A stretch of DNA of 64,000 nt, taken from assembly GCA_963556145.1 (NCBI GenBank), contig OY744468.1, forward strand, positions 5,084,001 through 5,148,000, in the 5' to 3' direction. The DNA comes from Hygrocybe punicea. Its lineage: Eukaryota > Basidiomycota > Agaricomycetes > Agaricales > Hygrophoraceae. This document shows, in pieces, positions 10,535-21,168 of this stretch. Below the pieces are notes generated by a model that searched no databases, had not been told where the DNA came from, and was given only the letters and a program-made list of their open reading frames with translations. The stretch's first letter is position 1; each line of letters begins with the position of its first letter. The position numbers and the translations under genes were made by a program.

Positions 10535-12153
10535 ATTGCTGCGGGGTAGGTTGACCTGGCTCCAGCTGTTGCTGTGGGGTAGGTTGACCTGGCTCCAGGT
10601 ATTGCTGCAGGATCGGGTTGACCAGGTCACAGCTCTTGCTGCAGTGTCAGGTTGACCTGGCTCCAGGTATTGCTGCAGGATCAGGTTGACCAGGTCACAG
10701 CTCTTCCTGCAGTGCTCGGTTGACCTGCGTGCAGCTATTGCTGTGGGGTAGGTTGACCTGGCTCCAGCTATTGCTGCAGGATCAGGTTGACCAGGTTGCA
10801 GCTCTTGCCACAGCACCGGGTTGACCTGGGTCCAGCTCCTGCTGCGGGGTAGGTTGACCTGGCTCCCGCTATTGCTTCAGGATCAGGTTGACCAGGTTGC
10901 AGATCTTGCTGCAGCACTGGGTTGACCTGGGTCCAGCTATTGTTGCAGCTTCAGGTTGACCCAGGTCCAGCTCTTGCTGCGGGGTAGGTTGACCTGGCTC
11001 CAGCTGTTGCTGTGGGGTAGGTTGACCTGGCTCCAGGTATTGCTGCAGGATCGGGTTGACCAGGTCACAGCTCTTGCTGCAGTGTCAGGTTGACCTGGCT
11101 CCAGGTATTGCTGCAGGATCAGGTTGACCAGGTCACAGCTCTTCCTGCAGTGCTCGGTTGACCTGCGTGCAGCTATTGCTGTGGGGTAGGTTGACCTGGC
11201 TCCAGCTATTGCTGCAGGATCAGGTTGACCAGGTTGCAGCTCTTGCCACAGCACCGGGTTGACCTGGGTCCAGCTCCTGCTGTGGGGTAGGTTGACCTGG
11301 CTCCCGCTATTGCTTCAGGATCAGGTTGACCAGGTTGCAGATCTTGCTGCAGCACTGGGTTGACCTGGGTCCAGCTATTGTTGCAGCTTCAGGTTGACCC
11401 AGGTCCAGCTCTTGCTGTGGGGTAGGTTGACCTGGCTCCAGCTATTGCTGCAGGATCAGGTTGACCAGGTTGCAGCTCTTGCCACAGCACCGGGTTGACC
11501 TGGGTCCAGCTCCTGCTGTGGGGTAGGTTGACCTGGCTCCCGCTATTGCTTCAGGATCAGGTTGACCAGGTTGCAGATCTTGCTGCAGCACTGGGTTGAC
11601 CTGGGTCCAGCTATTGTTGCAGCTTCAGGTTGACCCAGGTCCAGCTCTTGCTGTGGGGTAGGTTGACCTGGCTCCAGCTATTGCTGCAGGATCGGGTTGA
11701 CCAGGTCGCAGCTTTTGCTGCAGCACCAGGTTGACCTGGGTCCAGCTATTACTGCGGGGTAGGTTGACCTGGCTCCAGCTGTTGCTGTGGGGTAGGTTGA
11801 CCTGGCTCCAGCTGTTGCTGTGGGGTGACCTGGCTCCAGGTGTTGCTGCAGGATCAGGTTGACCAGGTCACAGCTCTTGCTGCAGCGGCCGGTTGACCTG
11901 CGTGCAGCTATTGCTGCAGCACCAGGTTGACCCAGGTCCAGCTCTTGCTGTGGAGTAGGTTGACCTGGCTCCAGCTATTGCTGCAGGATCAGGTTGACCA
12001 GGTCGCAGCTCTTGCTGCAGCACCGGGTTGACCTGGGTCCAGCTATTGCTGTAGCACTGGGTTGACCTGGGTCCAGCTCCTGCTGCGGGGTAGGTTGACC
12101 TGGCTCCAGCTATTGGTGCAGGATCAGGTTGACCAGGTTGCAGCTCTTGCTGC
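10535..12153. repeat. 34-bp GGTTGACC tandem array, left arm segment 2, with higher-order repeat
   Basis: About 47 units of 34 bp, alternating GGCTCCAGCTATTGCTGC and GGTTGCAGCTCTTGCTGC types. A higher-order block of about 438 bp is duplicated (10541-10978 and 10979-11416), followed by a partial third copy of about 240 bp (11417-11650). The right arm has only about 20 units, so the left arm expanded after the palindrome formed. Confidence 0.85.
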
Positions 12154-12346
12154 TAGTGTTGGGGAAGTTCGGTTTGGTCCGGTTTGGGGCCTTTTTGCCC
12201 AAACCAGAAACCGAATGGTCCGGTTTTCCACCCAAAGTTCCCAAACCAGACCGAAACCGATGCAAACGGTTTGCATCGGTTCGGTTTCGGTCCAAACGCG
12301 GTCTGAACCGTGGACCGCTAGTGCTCAGTGCCCCTGCACCATTCTG

Positions 12347-12400
12347 ACCTCGCAACAGTGCTGCGCACGTCAATTGACGTGGCCAGCCTGTTTGCGAGGT
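12347..12400. repeat. Central dyad, copy 3
   Basis: ACCTCGCAAC and TTTGCGAGGT flank GCACGTCAATTGACGTG. It starts 193 bp from the left end of element 12154-13284. Confidence 0.85.
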
Positions 12401-12782
12401 GAGATTGGGGTGCTGGGGTGCTGGCACCCTGCGCTGGCATTGAGCCGCACACAGGCTTCTCCATGGGTGTCCCGACGCGTGACACGTGTTGTACATGCGA
12501 TGTGGGTTGACCGCGTTGGCCGTTTTCGGTGGACGCGTGATGGTGGTGGTGGTGGTGGTGGTGGTGGTGCCCCATGCGTCATACGCGTTGTGCATGCGAC
12601 GACGGCTGGGCCGCTTTGGTTGTTTTCGGCGGACGCGTGGTGGTGGTTGCATAGGAGCCTCTTCACGAGGGTGTCCGGACACGTCATACGCGTTGTACAC
12701 ACAACGACGGCCGGGTTGACCCCATGTTGGCCTTCCTCGGTGGTGTTAGTGTTGCATGGTGGTGGTGGTACGGTGCCGCGTT

Positions 12783-12829
12783 CTATAATGGACGAATAAA
12801 TCAGTGAAAAAATGAATAAAGGTACATAC
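12783..12829 (-). other. Intron-like segment in hAT-like element
   Basis: On the minus strand it reads GTATGTACC at the start and CATTATAG at the end, 47 bp and T-rich. It is preceded by a near-palindromic GGTGGTGCATCCACCCC block. The sister copy has a 48-bp homologue at 39248-39295. Confidence 0.6.
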
Positions 12830-12908
12830 CACGAAGGAGCGGGGTGGATGCACCACCCCTGCTGCTCTTCCACCTTGTTGACTCCACCAGTGGCTGTGGT
12901 GCATCAAC

Positions 12909-12963
12909 CTGTAATTTGTAAATGCGTTAGTTAAGTTCAAATAAATAAAAATAAAAAACATAC
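12909..12963 (-). other. Second intron-like segment in the same element
   Basis: It has GTATGTTTTTTATTT at the 5' side and a TTACAG end, with a CTTAACTAACGC branch-like motif. It is 55 bp, identical in length to the sister at 38975-39029. Upstream lies the dyad-like block GGCGGGGTACTCCCTGCCGCC. Confidence 0.6.
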
Positions 12964-13284
12964 GCGGGCGGCAGGGAGTACCCCGCCGCCCGTTTTGTTG
13001 ACCTCGGGTGCTCCATCGTCTTCGTTTGGCGTATATCGGGGGTGTTGTTGGTGGGGTTGGTGACTTTGGGTGACTTTCGAAGTCAGCCATGTAGCCGACT
13101 TTGGACTGTCGGTTTGTGGTTCAAACTGAGTTTGAAACCGTTTCGGCCCGCGGCCAAATCTCCCAACCGGAGACTGAACGGTTCGGTCTCAGCTGAAATT
13201 TCCCAAACCGAAACCGAAACCGGCGGTTTCGGTTCGGTCTAAACCGGGTTTGGGTCAGTCTGAGACCAAACTTCCCCAACACTA

Positions 13285-13575
13285 CTTGCCGCAGCACTGG
13301 GTTGACCTGGGTCCAGCTATTGTTGCAGCTCCAGGTTGACCCAGGTCCAGCTCTTGCTGTGGGGTAGGTTGACCTGGCTCCAGGTGTTGATGCAGGATCG
13401 AGTTGACCAGGTCACAGCTCTTGCTGCAGCGGCCAGTTGACCTGCATGCAGCTATTGCTGCAGCACCAGGTTGACCCGGGTCCAGCTGTTGCTGCAGGGT
13501 AGGTTGACCTGGCTCCAGCTCTTGCTGCAAGATTGGGTTGACCGAGGGCCAGCCACTGCTGCAATGTGGGTGCAT
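13285..13575. repeat. 34-bp GGTTGACC tandem array, left arm segment 3
   Basis: The array continues after the 12154-13284 insertion. It runs into the unique block that is mirrored on the right arm at about 17500. Confidence 0.85.
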
Positions 13576-15000
13576 GTTGGTCCACAGGATTCAGCCACAT
13601 CCCTGTCTGCCAGCACATATTTAATGTTGACAACACTGATGGCGCTCACACCAGCTGAAGCCATTGTTTGTTGAGAAACTGCCATTTCAATAATCAGAAT
13701 CTCTCTGTCTGTACATCACATATATGTCCCATGTAATATAATTTGAAATTCAATTACTACATGCACAGGCAATAGCAACAATACAAAATTCTTCTTTTGC
13801 AACTGCCCAATATCTCATCCTTAGCCTCAGCTTGTACAGACACTCATTATGCCCAATCACAATCTTTACCAACCTCAGAACCCACCCCACCTGGAATATT
13901 GTGCTTTTTATTTAATCTTACTCAATTCCCAATTTGAATCTATATCACCTCATTACTCCTTAAAATGGAAATCTAAATTTAATGACTATTCTATCCAGAT
14001 ACATAATTAAACTACCAAGGGCAGGAGGCAGGTGGGAGGAAGGTGGGTGGGTGTGGAGTGGGAGGAAGGTGGCAGTGGCAGTGGGAGGTGGGAGTGGGAA
14101 TGGGAGTGGGAATGGGACAAGGTGTAAGGAGGGAGGGGAGGAGGGAAGGGCAGCAGGGAGAGGGAGAGGGAGAGGGAGAGGGAGAGGGAGAGGGAGAGGG
14201 AGAGGGAGAGGGAGAGGGAGAGGGAGAGGGAGAGGGAGAAGGAGAGGGAGGAGGAGTGGGAGGATGGGTGGGATGTACATACCTCTGTCGTTCCCGTCAT
14301 CCCTCGTCGTCTGCGTCTCCGCTGTCCTCATCCTCATCGTCTTCGTCTTCCCCTCCACCATCCTCGTCCTCGTCGTCTTCATCTTCCCCTCCGCCGTCCT
14401 CGTCTTCATCGTCTTTGTCTTCCCCTCCGCCGTCCTCGTCTTCATCGTCTTCATCTGCGTCTCCGCCATCGTCGTCCCTGCCATCCCCGTCCCTGTCGTT
14501 CCCGTTCCCGTCGTTCTCGTTGTCATCATGGTCGTCGTTGTCGTCGCCATCCGCGTCTCCATCCCCGTCCTCGTCCTCGTCGTCCCCTGGATGGTTTTCG
14601 TCGTCCCCCGGACGGTCGTCGTCATCCCTCTGACGGTCGTCGTCGTCTCCATCGTCCTGTCGTCCCGTCGCTATCCCTCTCCGTCCCGTCGTCGTCACCT
14701 GGCTGGCCGTCTCTGCGCTTGTCATCGTTGTCGTTGTCGTTGCCTGCTATCCATCGTTTCGGCCCTTGAGTTGGATTTTGACATGACGTGGCCTGTTGCG
14801 GGGCATTCCCGGTGCGGCAGTGAGCAACTTCTACATAAAAATAACATTATGAGTTAGCATAGTAATAGATAGTAAGTTTTGTACTTACCTTCTACTTGAT
14901 GTTGTTGCCGTCGTCGTTCTCGTGGACGCATCGTGGACTACATGACGATTTGAACCCACGCCGGAGGTTGCGGATTGCCCAAACGGGCGCGAGTTGCCTT
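13576..15000. repeat. Foldback inner left arm, with GAGGGA and GTC low-complexity tracts
   Basis: Positions 13576-14290 match the reverse complement of about 16760-17510 almost base for base. The frame beginning MAVSQQTMASAGV is identical on both sides, as expected of an inverted repeat and not of two genes. GGGAGA hexamers (14155-14245) give way to TCCTCGTC-type degenerate repeats (14290-14760). The arm ends near 15000 with CGGATTGCCCAAACGGG, whose inverse is at 15706-15737. Confidence 0.85.
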
Positions 15001-15705
15001 ATATGTCACCAAGATCTTACTTTTCTCAGTGTAATTGCATGGAGCACAACAACTGTGTAACACATTTAAGACTATGTAGGGATAGAATTAGCCTCTAACT
15101 ACATCCTCCCCAAATTTTGTATTTTATTGTGGCCTACATAGATAGATATCCATGATTCATTAATACCTCCCTGCCAAATTCAGACCCTTAAAGTGCAACT
15201 TTACTAATATTGCTCTGAAAAATATGAGAATAATCGTGAAACTACTATGTAAAGTATCTATTGTATTGATAATCAGTGCCTGGCACTTGGTGGTGTCCCA
15301 GACATGTGTTGTAGCCAAGAAATGACAGGTTCAAAGTAAAGCAGCAGTTTGGACTTCGGTTGATGGGTCAGCCACAATGCAAAATTCTGTGCATTTGCTC
15401 GCTGCAACATAGGTCCGGGTCCACCAACAACCAGGCACTTATGTGTACAACAATGAGTACTTGAATAAGTACTCATTAGATTAATTTCAGATTTTTAAGA
15501 CAAAGTTATATCATTCAATGTCCAATTCTGGCAGAGGAAATGGAATAAATTGTGAATAGCTCTTGATGCAGGGCCGAATAAAATACAAAAATTGACATGA
15601 GAGTAGGTATACTATATTTACATCTTTTGAGGATCTCACTTTGGGTATGCATGCATTGTTGTGCATGCCAGAAGATTCAAAAGCTTCAGCCACACTTCCA
15701 TGTTT
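15001..15705. other. Loop of the foldback element; AT-rich, no recognised gene
   Basis: This 0.7 kb is the only substantial part of the foldback element not mirrored. Two short minus-strand frames occur at 15273-15476 and 15511-15729. Neither has a recognisable domain. The loop may be a remnant of the original interior or a later insertion. Confidence 0.5.
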
Positions 15706-17510
15706 GGCAACTCGAACCCGTTTGGGCAATCGGCAACTGCCGGTTGGCTTTCACGCGCGAGTTCAAACATTGACTCATTTTCAACAAGAACGCGTCAACG
15801 ACAGGAGACGGGTGCAGAGGAGCACCTGAGGTAATTTCTGATTTTAACTTTGTTGTATTCTTTGCTAATTGTTGACCTTTTGCAGGTACCCCACGCCAAA
15901 CACAGGCGAATCCGAACACCCATCACCAGAACACAACGTGCCAGCAAACGATACGGAAGCCGACGAAGACGGCCTCCGCGAGGATGGCGGAAACGAGGCA
16001 GCGAGGCCGCGAGGCCGGGTACGAGAATGTGCCAACGGCCAAGACAGAGTGCCGAGACAACCACATCGGCAACGACGAGGACAGAGAAGACGAGGACACA
16101 GATGGCCAGCCAGGGGACGACGACTGGGGGGAAGACGGACAGTGACGGGACAACGGGACGACCGACGCCACGACAACAATCCAGTGGACGACGAGGACGA
16201 CGACGGGGACGACGACAGGGACGGGAACAACAGGGACGGGAACAACGGGAACAACAAGAACAGGAACAACGGGAACAACAGGAACAGGAACGACGGGACG
16301 ACCGACGCCACGACAACAATCCAGTGGACGACGAGGACAAGGACGGGGACGACAGGGATGAGGACGGGGACAGGAACGACAGGGACGGGGACGGCGGGGA
16401 CAACAACGATGACAAGCGCAGAGACGGCAGCCAGGTGACGACGACGGGACGGAGAGGGATAGCGACGGGACGACAGGACGATGGAGATGACGACGACCGT
16501 CAGATCGGGATGACGACGACCGTCCGGGGGACGACGAAAACCATCCAGGGGACGACGAGGACGAGAGACGGGGATGGAGACGCGGATGGCGACGACAACG
16601 ACGACCATGATGACACGAGAACGATGGGAACGGGAACGACAGGGATGGGGATGCAGGGACGACGACGGCAGAGATGCAGACGAAGACGACGAGGAGGAGG
16701 ACGGCAGAGGGAAGACGAAGATGATGAGGATGAGGACGGCGGAGACGCAGACGACGAGGGATGACGGGAACGACAGAGGTATGTACATCCCACCCATCCT
16801 CCCACTCCTCCTCCCTCCTCCTTCTCCTCTCCCTCTCCCTCTCCCTCTCCCTCTCCCTCTCCCTCTCCCTCTCCCTCTCCCTCTCCCTCTCCCTCTCCCT
16901 CTCCCTCTCCCTGCTGCCCTTCCCTCCTCCCCTCCTCCTTACACCTTGTCCCATTCCCACTCCCATTCCCACTCCCACCTCCCACTGCCACTGCCACCTT
17001 CCTCCACTCCACACCCACCTACCTTCCTCCCACCTGCCTCCTGCCCTTGGTAGTTTAATTATGTATCTGGATAGAATAGTCATTAAATTTAGATTTCCAT
17101 TTTAAGGAGTAATGAGGTGATATAGATTCAAATTGGGAATTGAGTAAGATTAAATAAAAAGCACAATATTCCAGGTGGGGTGGGTTCTGAGGTTGGTAAA
17201 GATTGTGATTGGGCATAATGAGTGTCTGTACAAGCTGAGGCTAAGGATGAGATATTGGGCAGTTGCAAAAGAAGAATTTTGTATTGTTGCTATTGCCTGT
17301 GCATGTAGTAATTGAATTTCAAATTATATTACATGGGACATATATGTGATGTACAGACAGAGAGATTCTGATTATTGAAATGGCAGTTTCTCAACAAACA
17401 ATGGCTTCAGCTGGTGTGAGCGCCATCAGTGTTGTCAACATTAAATATGTGCTGGCAGACAGGGATGTGGCTGAATCCTGTGGACCAACATGCACCCACA
17501 TTGCAGCAGT
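15706..17510. repeat. Foldback inner right arm
   Basis: Mirror image of the inner left arm. Degenerate GAC/GGGAC repeats (15950-16760) give way to CTCCCT hexamers (16815-16915), then the unique block equal to 13576-13980 reversed. Long open frames in both strands here are compositional. Confidence 0.85.
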
Positions 17511-18190
17511 GGCTGGCCCTCGGTCAACCCAATCTTGCAGCAAGAGCTGGAGCCAGGTCAACCTACCCTGCAGCAACAGCTGGACCCGGGTCAACCTGGT
17601 GCTGCAGCAATAGCTGCATGCAGGTCAACTGGCCGCTGCAGCAAGAGCTGTGACCTGGTCAACTCGATCCTGCATCAACACCTGGAGCCAGGTCAACCTA
17701 CCCCCAGCAAGAGCTGGACATGGGTCAACCCCAGTGCTGCAGCAATAGCTGCACGCAGGTGAACTGGGCCCTGCAGCAAGAGCTGCGACCTGGTCAACCT
17801 GATCCTGCAGCAATACCTGGAGCCAGGTCAACCTACCCCACAGCAACAGCTGGAGCCAGGTCAACCTACCCGCAGCAATAGCTGGAGCCAGGTCAACCTG
17901 CTGCTGCAGCAAGAGCTGCAACCTGGTCAACCTGATTCTGCAGCAAGAGCTGTGACCCGGGTCACCCGATCCTGCAGCAATAGCAGCAGCCAGGTCAACC
18001 TACATTGCAAGAACTTCTGGCCCTGGGTCAACCCGTGTATCCAGCAATAGCTGCTCCAGGTTAACCCACTACATGGCAGAGCTGATAGCAGGTTGACCTA
18101 CCCTGCAGCCATTTACCAGGAAGAGCTGTACCTGGGTCAACCTACCCCAACACATTTCCACAGCAAGAGCTGTCATTTGGGTCAACCTAC
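17511..18190. repeat. 34-bp GGTCAACC tandem array, right arm
   Basis: About 20 inverted units of the left-arm array (GGTCAACCTACCCTGCAGC type), ending with degenerate outer units and a unique tip identical to the left tip around TTAACCCAATCGCAG. Confidence 0.85.
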
Positions 18191-18379
18191 CCCCGCAGCA
18201 CTAACTGTGCTATGTGTACCTACCAATCACAGCTCTAACTGCGATTGGGTTAACCAAACGACTGCGTCTACTGCTCTCAACAACCACGCCCACCCACCGA
18301 CGATGCCTTGCAACAACCGTGCCTCACAACAACTACACCTCACAGACACATGTCAATGCGTGTTTGTGTCATATCCCAT

Positions 18380-18915
18380 GCAGCTCCGCCGGATTCCGAC
18401 GAACTCCGCTCCGGACTTTTCCGCCGACTTATCTTATCTTATCTTATCTTATCTTCTCGCGTACGTTATTGTTCTTCTCTTGTTAATTACTATTCTTCCC
18501 ATCTCCGTTTACTCCGACCTCCTTTTCTCTTCCTCCCCTTTGTTTACTTGTCACCGTACATAGCAACCTTTTATCCCTTTTATTTTCTTCCGAACTCCGG
18601 TCCTCTTTCCGGAGTTCATATTGTCTTCACGTCTCCAAGGACATGACAATTAGGTCTACCAAGTATATAAACTAGAACTACAATGTCCTGTAACTCCGTT
18701 CAGAAAATCAACTTGAGTTCCTTATTTCTTACCCACTCTCAAACTTAAGGCTTTCCCTTAAGCTCATTAGTTATCTTAATACTTAGTCCGGAACTCCGGA
18801 CTAACTCCGCTCCGTCCACGTCTTCTCAATACGACTTAAGGAAGTAGTGAACCTACTTCAAGAGTTGACGTCTCCGCTCCTCCGAAGAACTCCGATCCTT
18901 CCGGAGTTGCACGCC
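18380..18915. other. CTCCG-rich segment with TATA-like motif; possible solo LTR
   Basis: Sequence between TGCAGCTCCG and CGGAGTTGCA, a 10-bp inverted pair beginning TG and ending CA. CTCCGGA motifs recur throughout, and four tandem TTATC units (18427-18450) are present. A TATATAAAC at about 18663 could be a promoter. No target duplication was seen, so the solo-LTR reading is weak. Confidence 0.3.
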
Positions 18916-18976
18916 TCTAACAGTTTGCAAGGTCTCCAGCACAGAAGCATACACAGGGACAGAAGAATACACAAGG

Positions 18977-19050
18977 ACCTCGCAAACATGTGCAGATGGG
19001 TCGACTGATGTGTAGGGCTCATGTGGTGCCCCACCCCTTGCGAATGAGGT
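18977..19050. repeat. Central dyad, degenerate copy
   Basis: ACCTCGCAAA at the left and a decayed TTGCGAATGAGGT at the right flank GGGTCGACTGATG. It directly precedes the clearer copy at 19090. Confidence 0.45.
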
Positions 19051-19089
19051 TACCCCAAGTGCGAAGCCCACCAGAGACCCCCCCTGTCT

Positions 19090-19143
19090 ACCTCGCAAGG
19101 GTGATGATGATGTCAATTGACATGTGTCTGGCCTGCGTGAGGT
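19090..19143. repeat. Central dyad, copy 4
   Basis: ACCTCGCAAG ... GATGTCAATTGACATG ... TGCGTGAGGT. It lies in the right portion of element 5168-19684. Confidence 0.8.
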
Positions 19144-19189
19144 GTAGGGACCTGTGGGAGGACGCATTCTGGGATTGTGATGCGTCAAC

Positions 19190-19430
19190 AATGGCAGTCA
19201 CACATCGACAATGGCAGTGATGCATCGACAACGGCAGTGACGCATTGACAATGGCAGTGATGCGTTGACAACGGCAGTGACGCATCGACAATGGCAGTAA
19301 TGCGTCGACAACAGCGGTGACGCATTGACAATGGCAGTGATGCATCGACAATGGCAGTGACGCATCGGACAATGGCAGTGGCACATTGACAACGGTGATG
19401 GCACGTCGACAACAGTGATGGTGTGACATG
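19190..19430. repeat. Minisatellite, about 20-bp unit
   Basis: About a dozen degenerate units of GACAATGGCAGTGATGCATC. It lies between the dyad and the right terminus of element 5168-19684. The repeat is translatable in several frames (His/Cys-rich) but shows no gene signal. Confidence 0.85.
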
Positions 19431-19692
19431 TCAACTTGGACACAGTGGGTTGTTCACAAGAACGAGACTGGGCTGGCAAGTGCCCAATGTAAGTGTAGTA
19501 TATAATGTATATTTAGTAGTATTATAATATCTGGATATAATTATAATAGTACCTGTACTTGTACCCATGAATAATCCATATCCGTGGGAAAATCCATGCC
19601 TGGTGGATCAATGGATACAGATTTTGATGGATATGGATATGGATCGGGCATCTCGTATCCACGAAGTATCTGTGCCATTGCCTAGTCATCAC

Positions 19693-19911
19693 TAATGTTC
19701 TATGCCTCTGGACAAGTCAAGCTCTTGCAGAAAAAGGGACAGCAACCAAAACCTTGTCAATGGAAGAAGACACAATGCTCAGCAATTTACCCACAGAACT
19801 GCAACAAACCCTCAGACAGTGAACCTTTTTTTCACACATGGCGATATCATCCAAAAAGGTCAGAGTGGAACATTTCGCGGTACAGTAGATACAAGGGTGA
19901 GTTTTTTTTAG
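19693..19911 (+). pseudogene. CMC/Plavaka-group transposase, C-proximal fragment
   Basis: After the duplicated GTCATCAC the frame left at 5167 continues as NVLCLWTSQALAEK, to a stop near 19822. An adjoining frame gives LFFTHGDIIQKGQSG, which fits the family block before the bromo-adjacent-like strand (H-x-H-D-x-I-x-K-G pattern). It is cut by the foldback 19938-20656. Confidence 0.55.
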
Positions 19912-19937
19912 GAGCACAAATACATTCAATTATTGCA

Positions 19938-20656
19938 ACTTTCAGAAAAGCTGTCGCAGCTTGAAATGTGCACCAAATTCAGCAAAATCACCATTTTTTT
20001 AATAACTCATGGAATACTGTATGATTGTTAAGGTGTAACAGGGAACAATCATCTATTATACAAGGGCTAGGTAGCCCCAGGCTTAGGTTTGAATATTACA
20101 TGTATTACAAAATATCCAAACAATTCACCTGTTTTCAGTCCCCCCTTCTGTGGGGAAACAAATATGTCAGCAACAAGACCTCAGATTGACCTATATGTAG
20201 AGGCAAAATTTGTCTATGGTTCTGGGGCTAGGCAGCCCCATAATTAATGTTACACACTTTTAATTTTACATGAAGTTATGAACACCCTAAATAATGCAAA
20301 TTATATGAGCTAATAGGTCTTGTATAGATTGTTCACATGTTCATGATTTCTTGAATAACAGGTGGGGCTGTCTAGCCCCAGAACCATAGACAAATTTTGC
20401 CTCTACGTATATGTCAATCTGAGGTCTTGTTGCTGACTTATTTGTCTCCCACAGAAGGGGGACTGAAAACAGGTGAATTGTTTGGATATTTTGTAATACA
20501 TGTAATATTCAAAACCTAAGCCTGGGGCTACCTAGCCCTTGTATAATAGATGATTGTTCCCTGTTACACCATACAGTATTCCATGAGTTATTAAAAAAAA
20601 TGGTGATTTTGCTGAATTTGGTGCACATTTCAAGCCGCGACAGCTTTTCTGAAAGT
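19938..20656. mobile_element. 0.7-kb foldback (MITE-like) element
   Basis: Two arms of about 300 bp, 19938-20240 and 20362-20656, are near-perfect inverse copies (outer end ACTTTCAGAAAAGCTGTC). They are separated by about 120 bp. Short GGGGCTAGGCAGCCCC palindromes lie at the inner ends. No clear target duplication was found. It splits the transposase exon: a matching frame resumes at about 20663. Confidence 0.85.
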
Positions 20657-20830
20657 CACAATAAGTCTTGGTCTCTGGCCCTTCATTGCCAAAGTCAATG
20701 AGATTCTGGTTCCAGAAAGCAATACTAATGACCCTGGCCATCTTGCATGCAGGCATATCACTTCCTGCCTTCCCTTCATCATTTACTTCACCTCCCATGT
20801 CTGGAGTTACAGCCTGTCAAAACTGAAATC
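20657..20830 (+). pseudogene. CMC/Plavaka-group transposase, C-terminal fragment
   Basis: The plus frame reads GLWPFIAKVNEILVPESN, corresponding to the family G-R-x-x-E-I-L-V-P-E block downstream of the HGD block at 19693-19911. It ends upstream of the mariner insertion at 20922. Confidence 0.5.
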
Positions 20831-21168
20831 ATCATGAGAACAACGGTATGACAATTAATCAAGTTCTTCATATATTTTGAATTCTTATAATATTTTTTTT
20901 AGGATGCGTTCTGTCTTGTTACAGCCATTTGCGGAACCTAAGGCATGCATGAGAATTTCCTTTTTTTGAATAATAAAATACATGGGGAGTAAATTGGGCT
21001 ATAGCATGGTCGATATCAGTTGGATTACTTAGATATCTATAGCAGTGTATTCTCCTGCCTGCAGGTGCCCATCTCTTTAGAATTTTTGGATTCATTATTT
21101 TTCACATCTGACCAAATGTGGTACCTGGTTGACAGTCTCTTATCCCAACGGCCATCAAGCTCACTCCT

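Larger units (their letters stand above)
12154..13284. mobile_element. hAT-like non-autonomous element, TAGTGTTGGGGAAG family (copy 1)
   Basis: Ends TAGTGTTGGGGAAGTTCGG and CTTCCCCAACACTA are perfect inverse over 14 bp. The target duplication is CTTGCTGC (12146-12153) and CTTGCCGC (13285-13292), one mismatch, inside an array unit. It is 1131 bp. A sister copy, in the opposite orientation, is 38665-41398. Two intron-like segments of the same length as in the sister occur at 12783-12829 and 12909-12963 (minus strand). Confidence 0.9.
5565..18273. mobile_element. Giant foldback-type element built as a nested palindrome
   Basis: Termini are CAGTAGACCCAGTC on the left and, reversed, CAGTAGACGCAGTC on the right. 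A 7-bp duplication CTCTCAA lies at 5558-5564 and 18274-18280. From each end inward come the same blocks in mirror order: a unique tip with TTAACCCAATCGCAG, a long array of 34-bp GGTTGACC units, a unique block (13571-13980 mirrored by 17090-17510), a hexamer GAGGGA/CCCTCT tract, and a degenerate GAC/GTC tract. The unpaired loop is about 15000-15705. Without its guests it is about 7 kb. No transposase was recognised. The TSD length fits hAT/P-like or Dada-like groups, so the superfamily is left open. Confidence 0.85.
5168..19684. mobile_element. hAT-like non-autonomous element, TAGGCWATGGCA family, greatly enlarged by nested insertions
   Basis: The left end is TAGGCTATGGCATGGATA. The right end, reversed, is TAGGCAATGGCACAGATA. 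An 8-bp target duplication GTCATCAC lies at 5160-5167 and 19685-19692. Repeated GGATATGG/CCATATCC motifs fill both outer regions. Its own sequence is 5168-5564 and 18274-19684; the rest is the foldback element and its guests. It disrupts the CMC-like transposase frame. Confidence 0.88.

Noticed and set aside
10535..12153. Regular 34-bp repeats resembling a CRISPR array
   Set aside because: Units are contiguous without unique spacers, the genome is eukaryotic, and the array mirrors another in inverted orientation.
13960..17083. Overlapping long frames over the GAGGGA and GAC tracts
   Set aside because: They are low-complexity, palindromic and open on both strands. No domain or codon preference is visible.
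13452..17613. Two identical proteins beginning MAVSQQTMASAG on opposite strands
   Set aside because: They are the two arms of the foldback element and run into the 34-bp array, so they are not a gene pair.
5565..18273. Assigning the foldback element to KDZ, hAT or P superfamilies
   Set aside because: No transposase is encoded and the 7-bp duplication fits several groups, so naming one would be a guess.
18380..18915. Firm call of a solo LTR
   Set aside because: TG...CA-type ends and a TATA-like box exist, but no target duplication or second copy is in the window.
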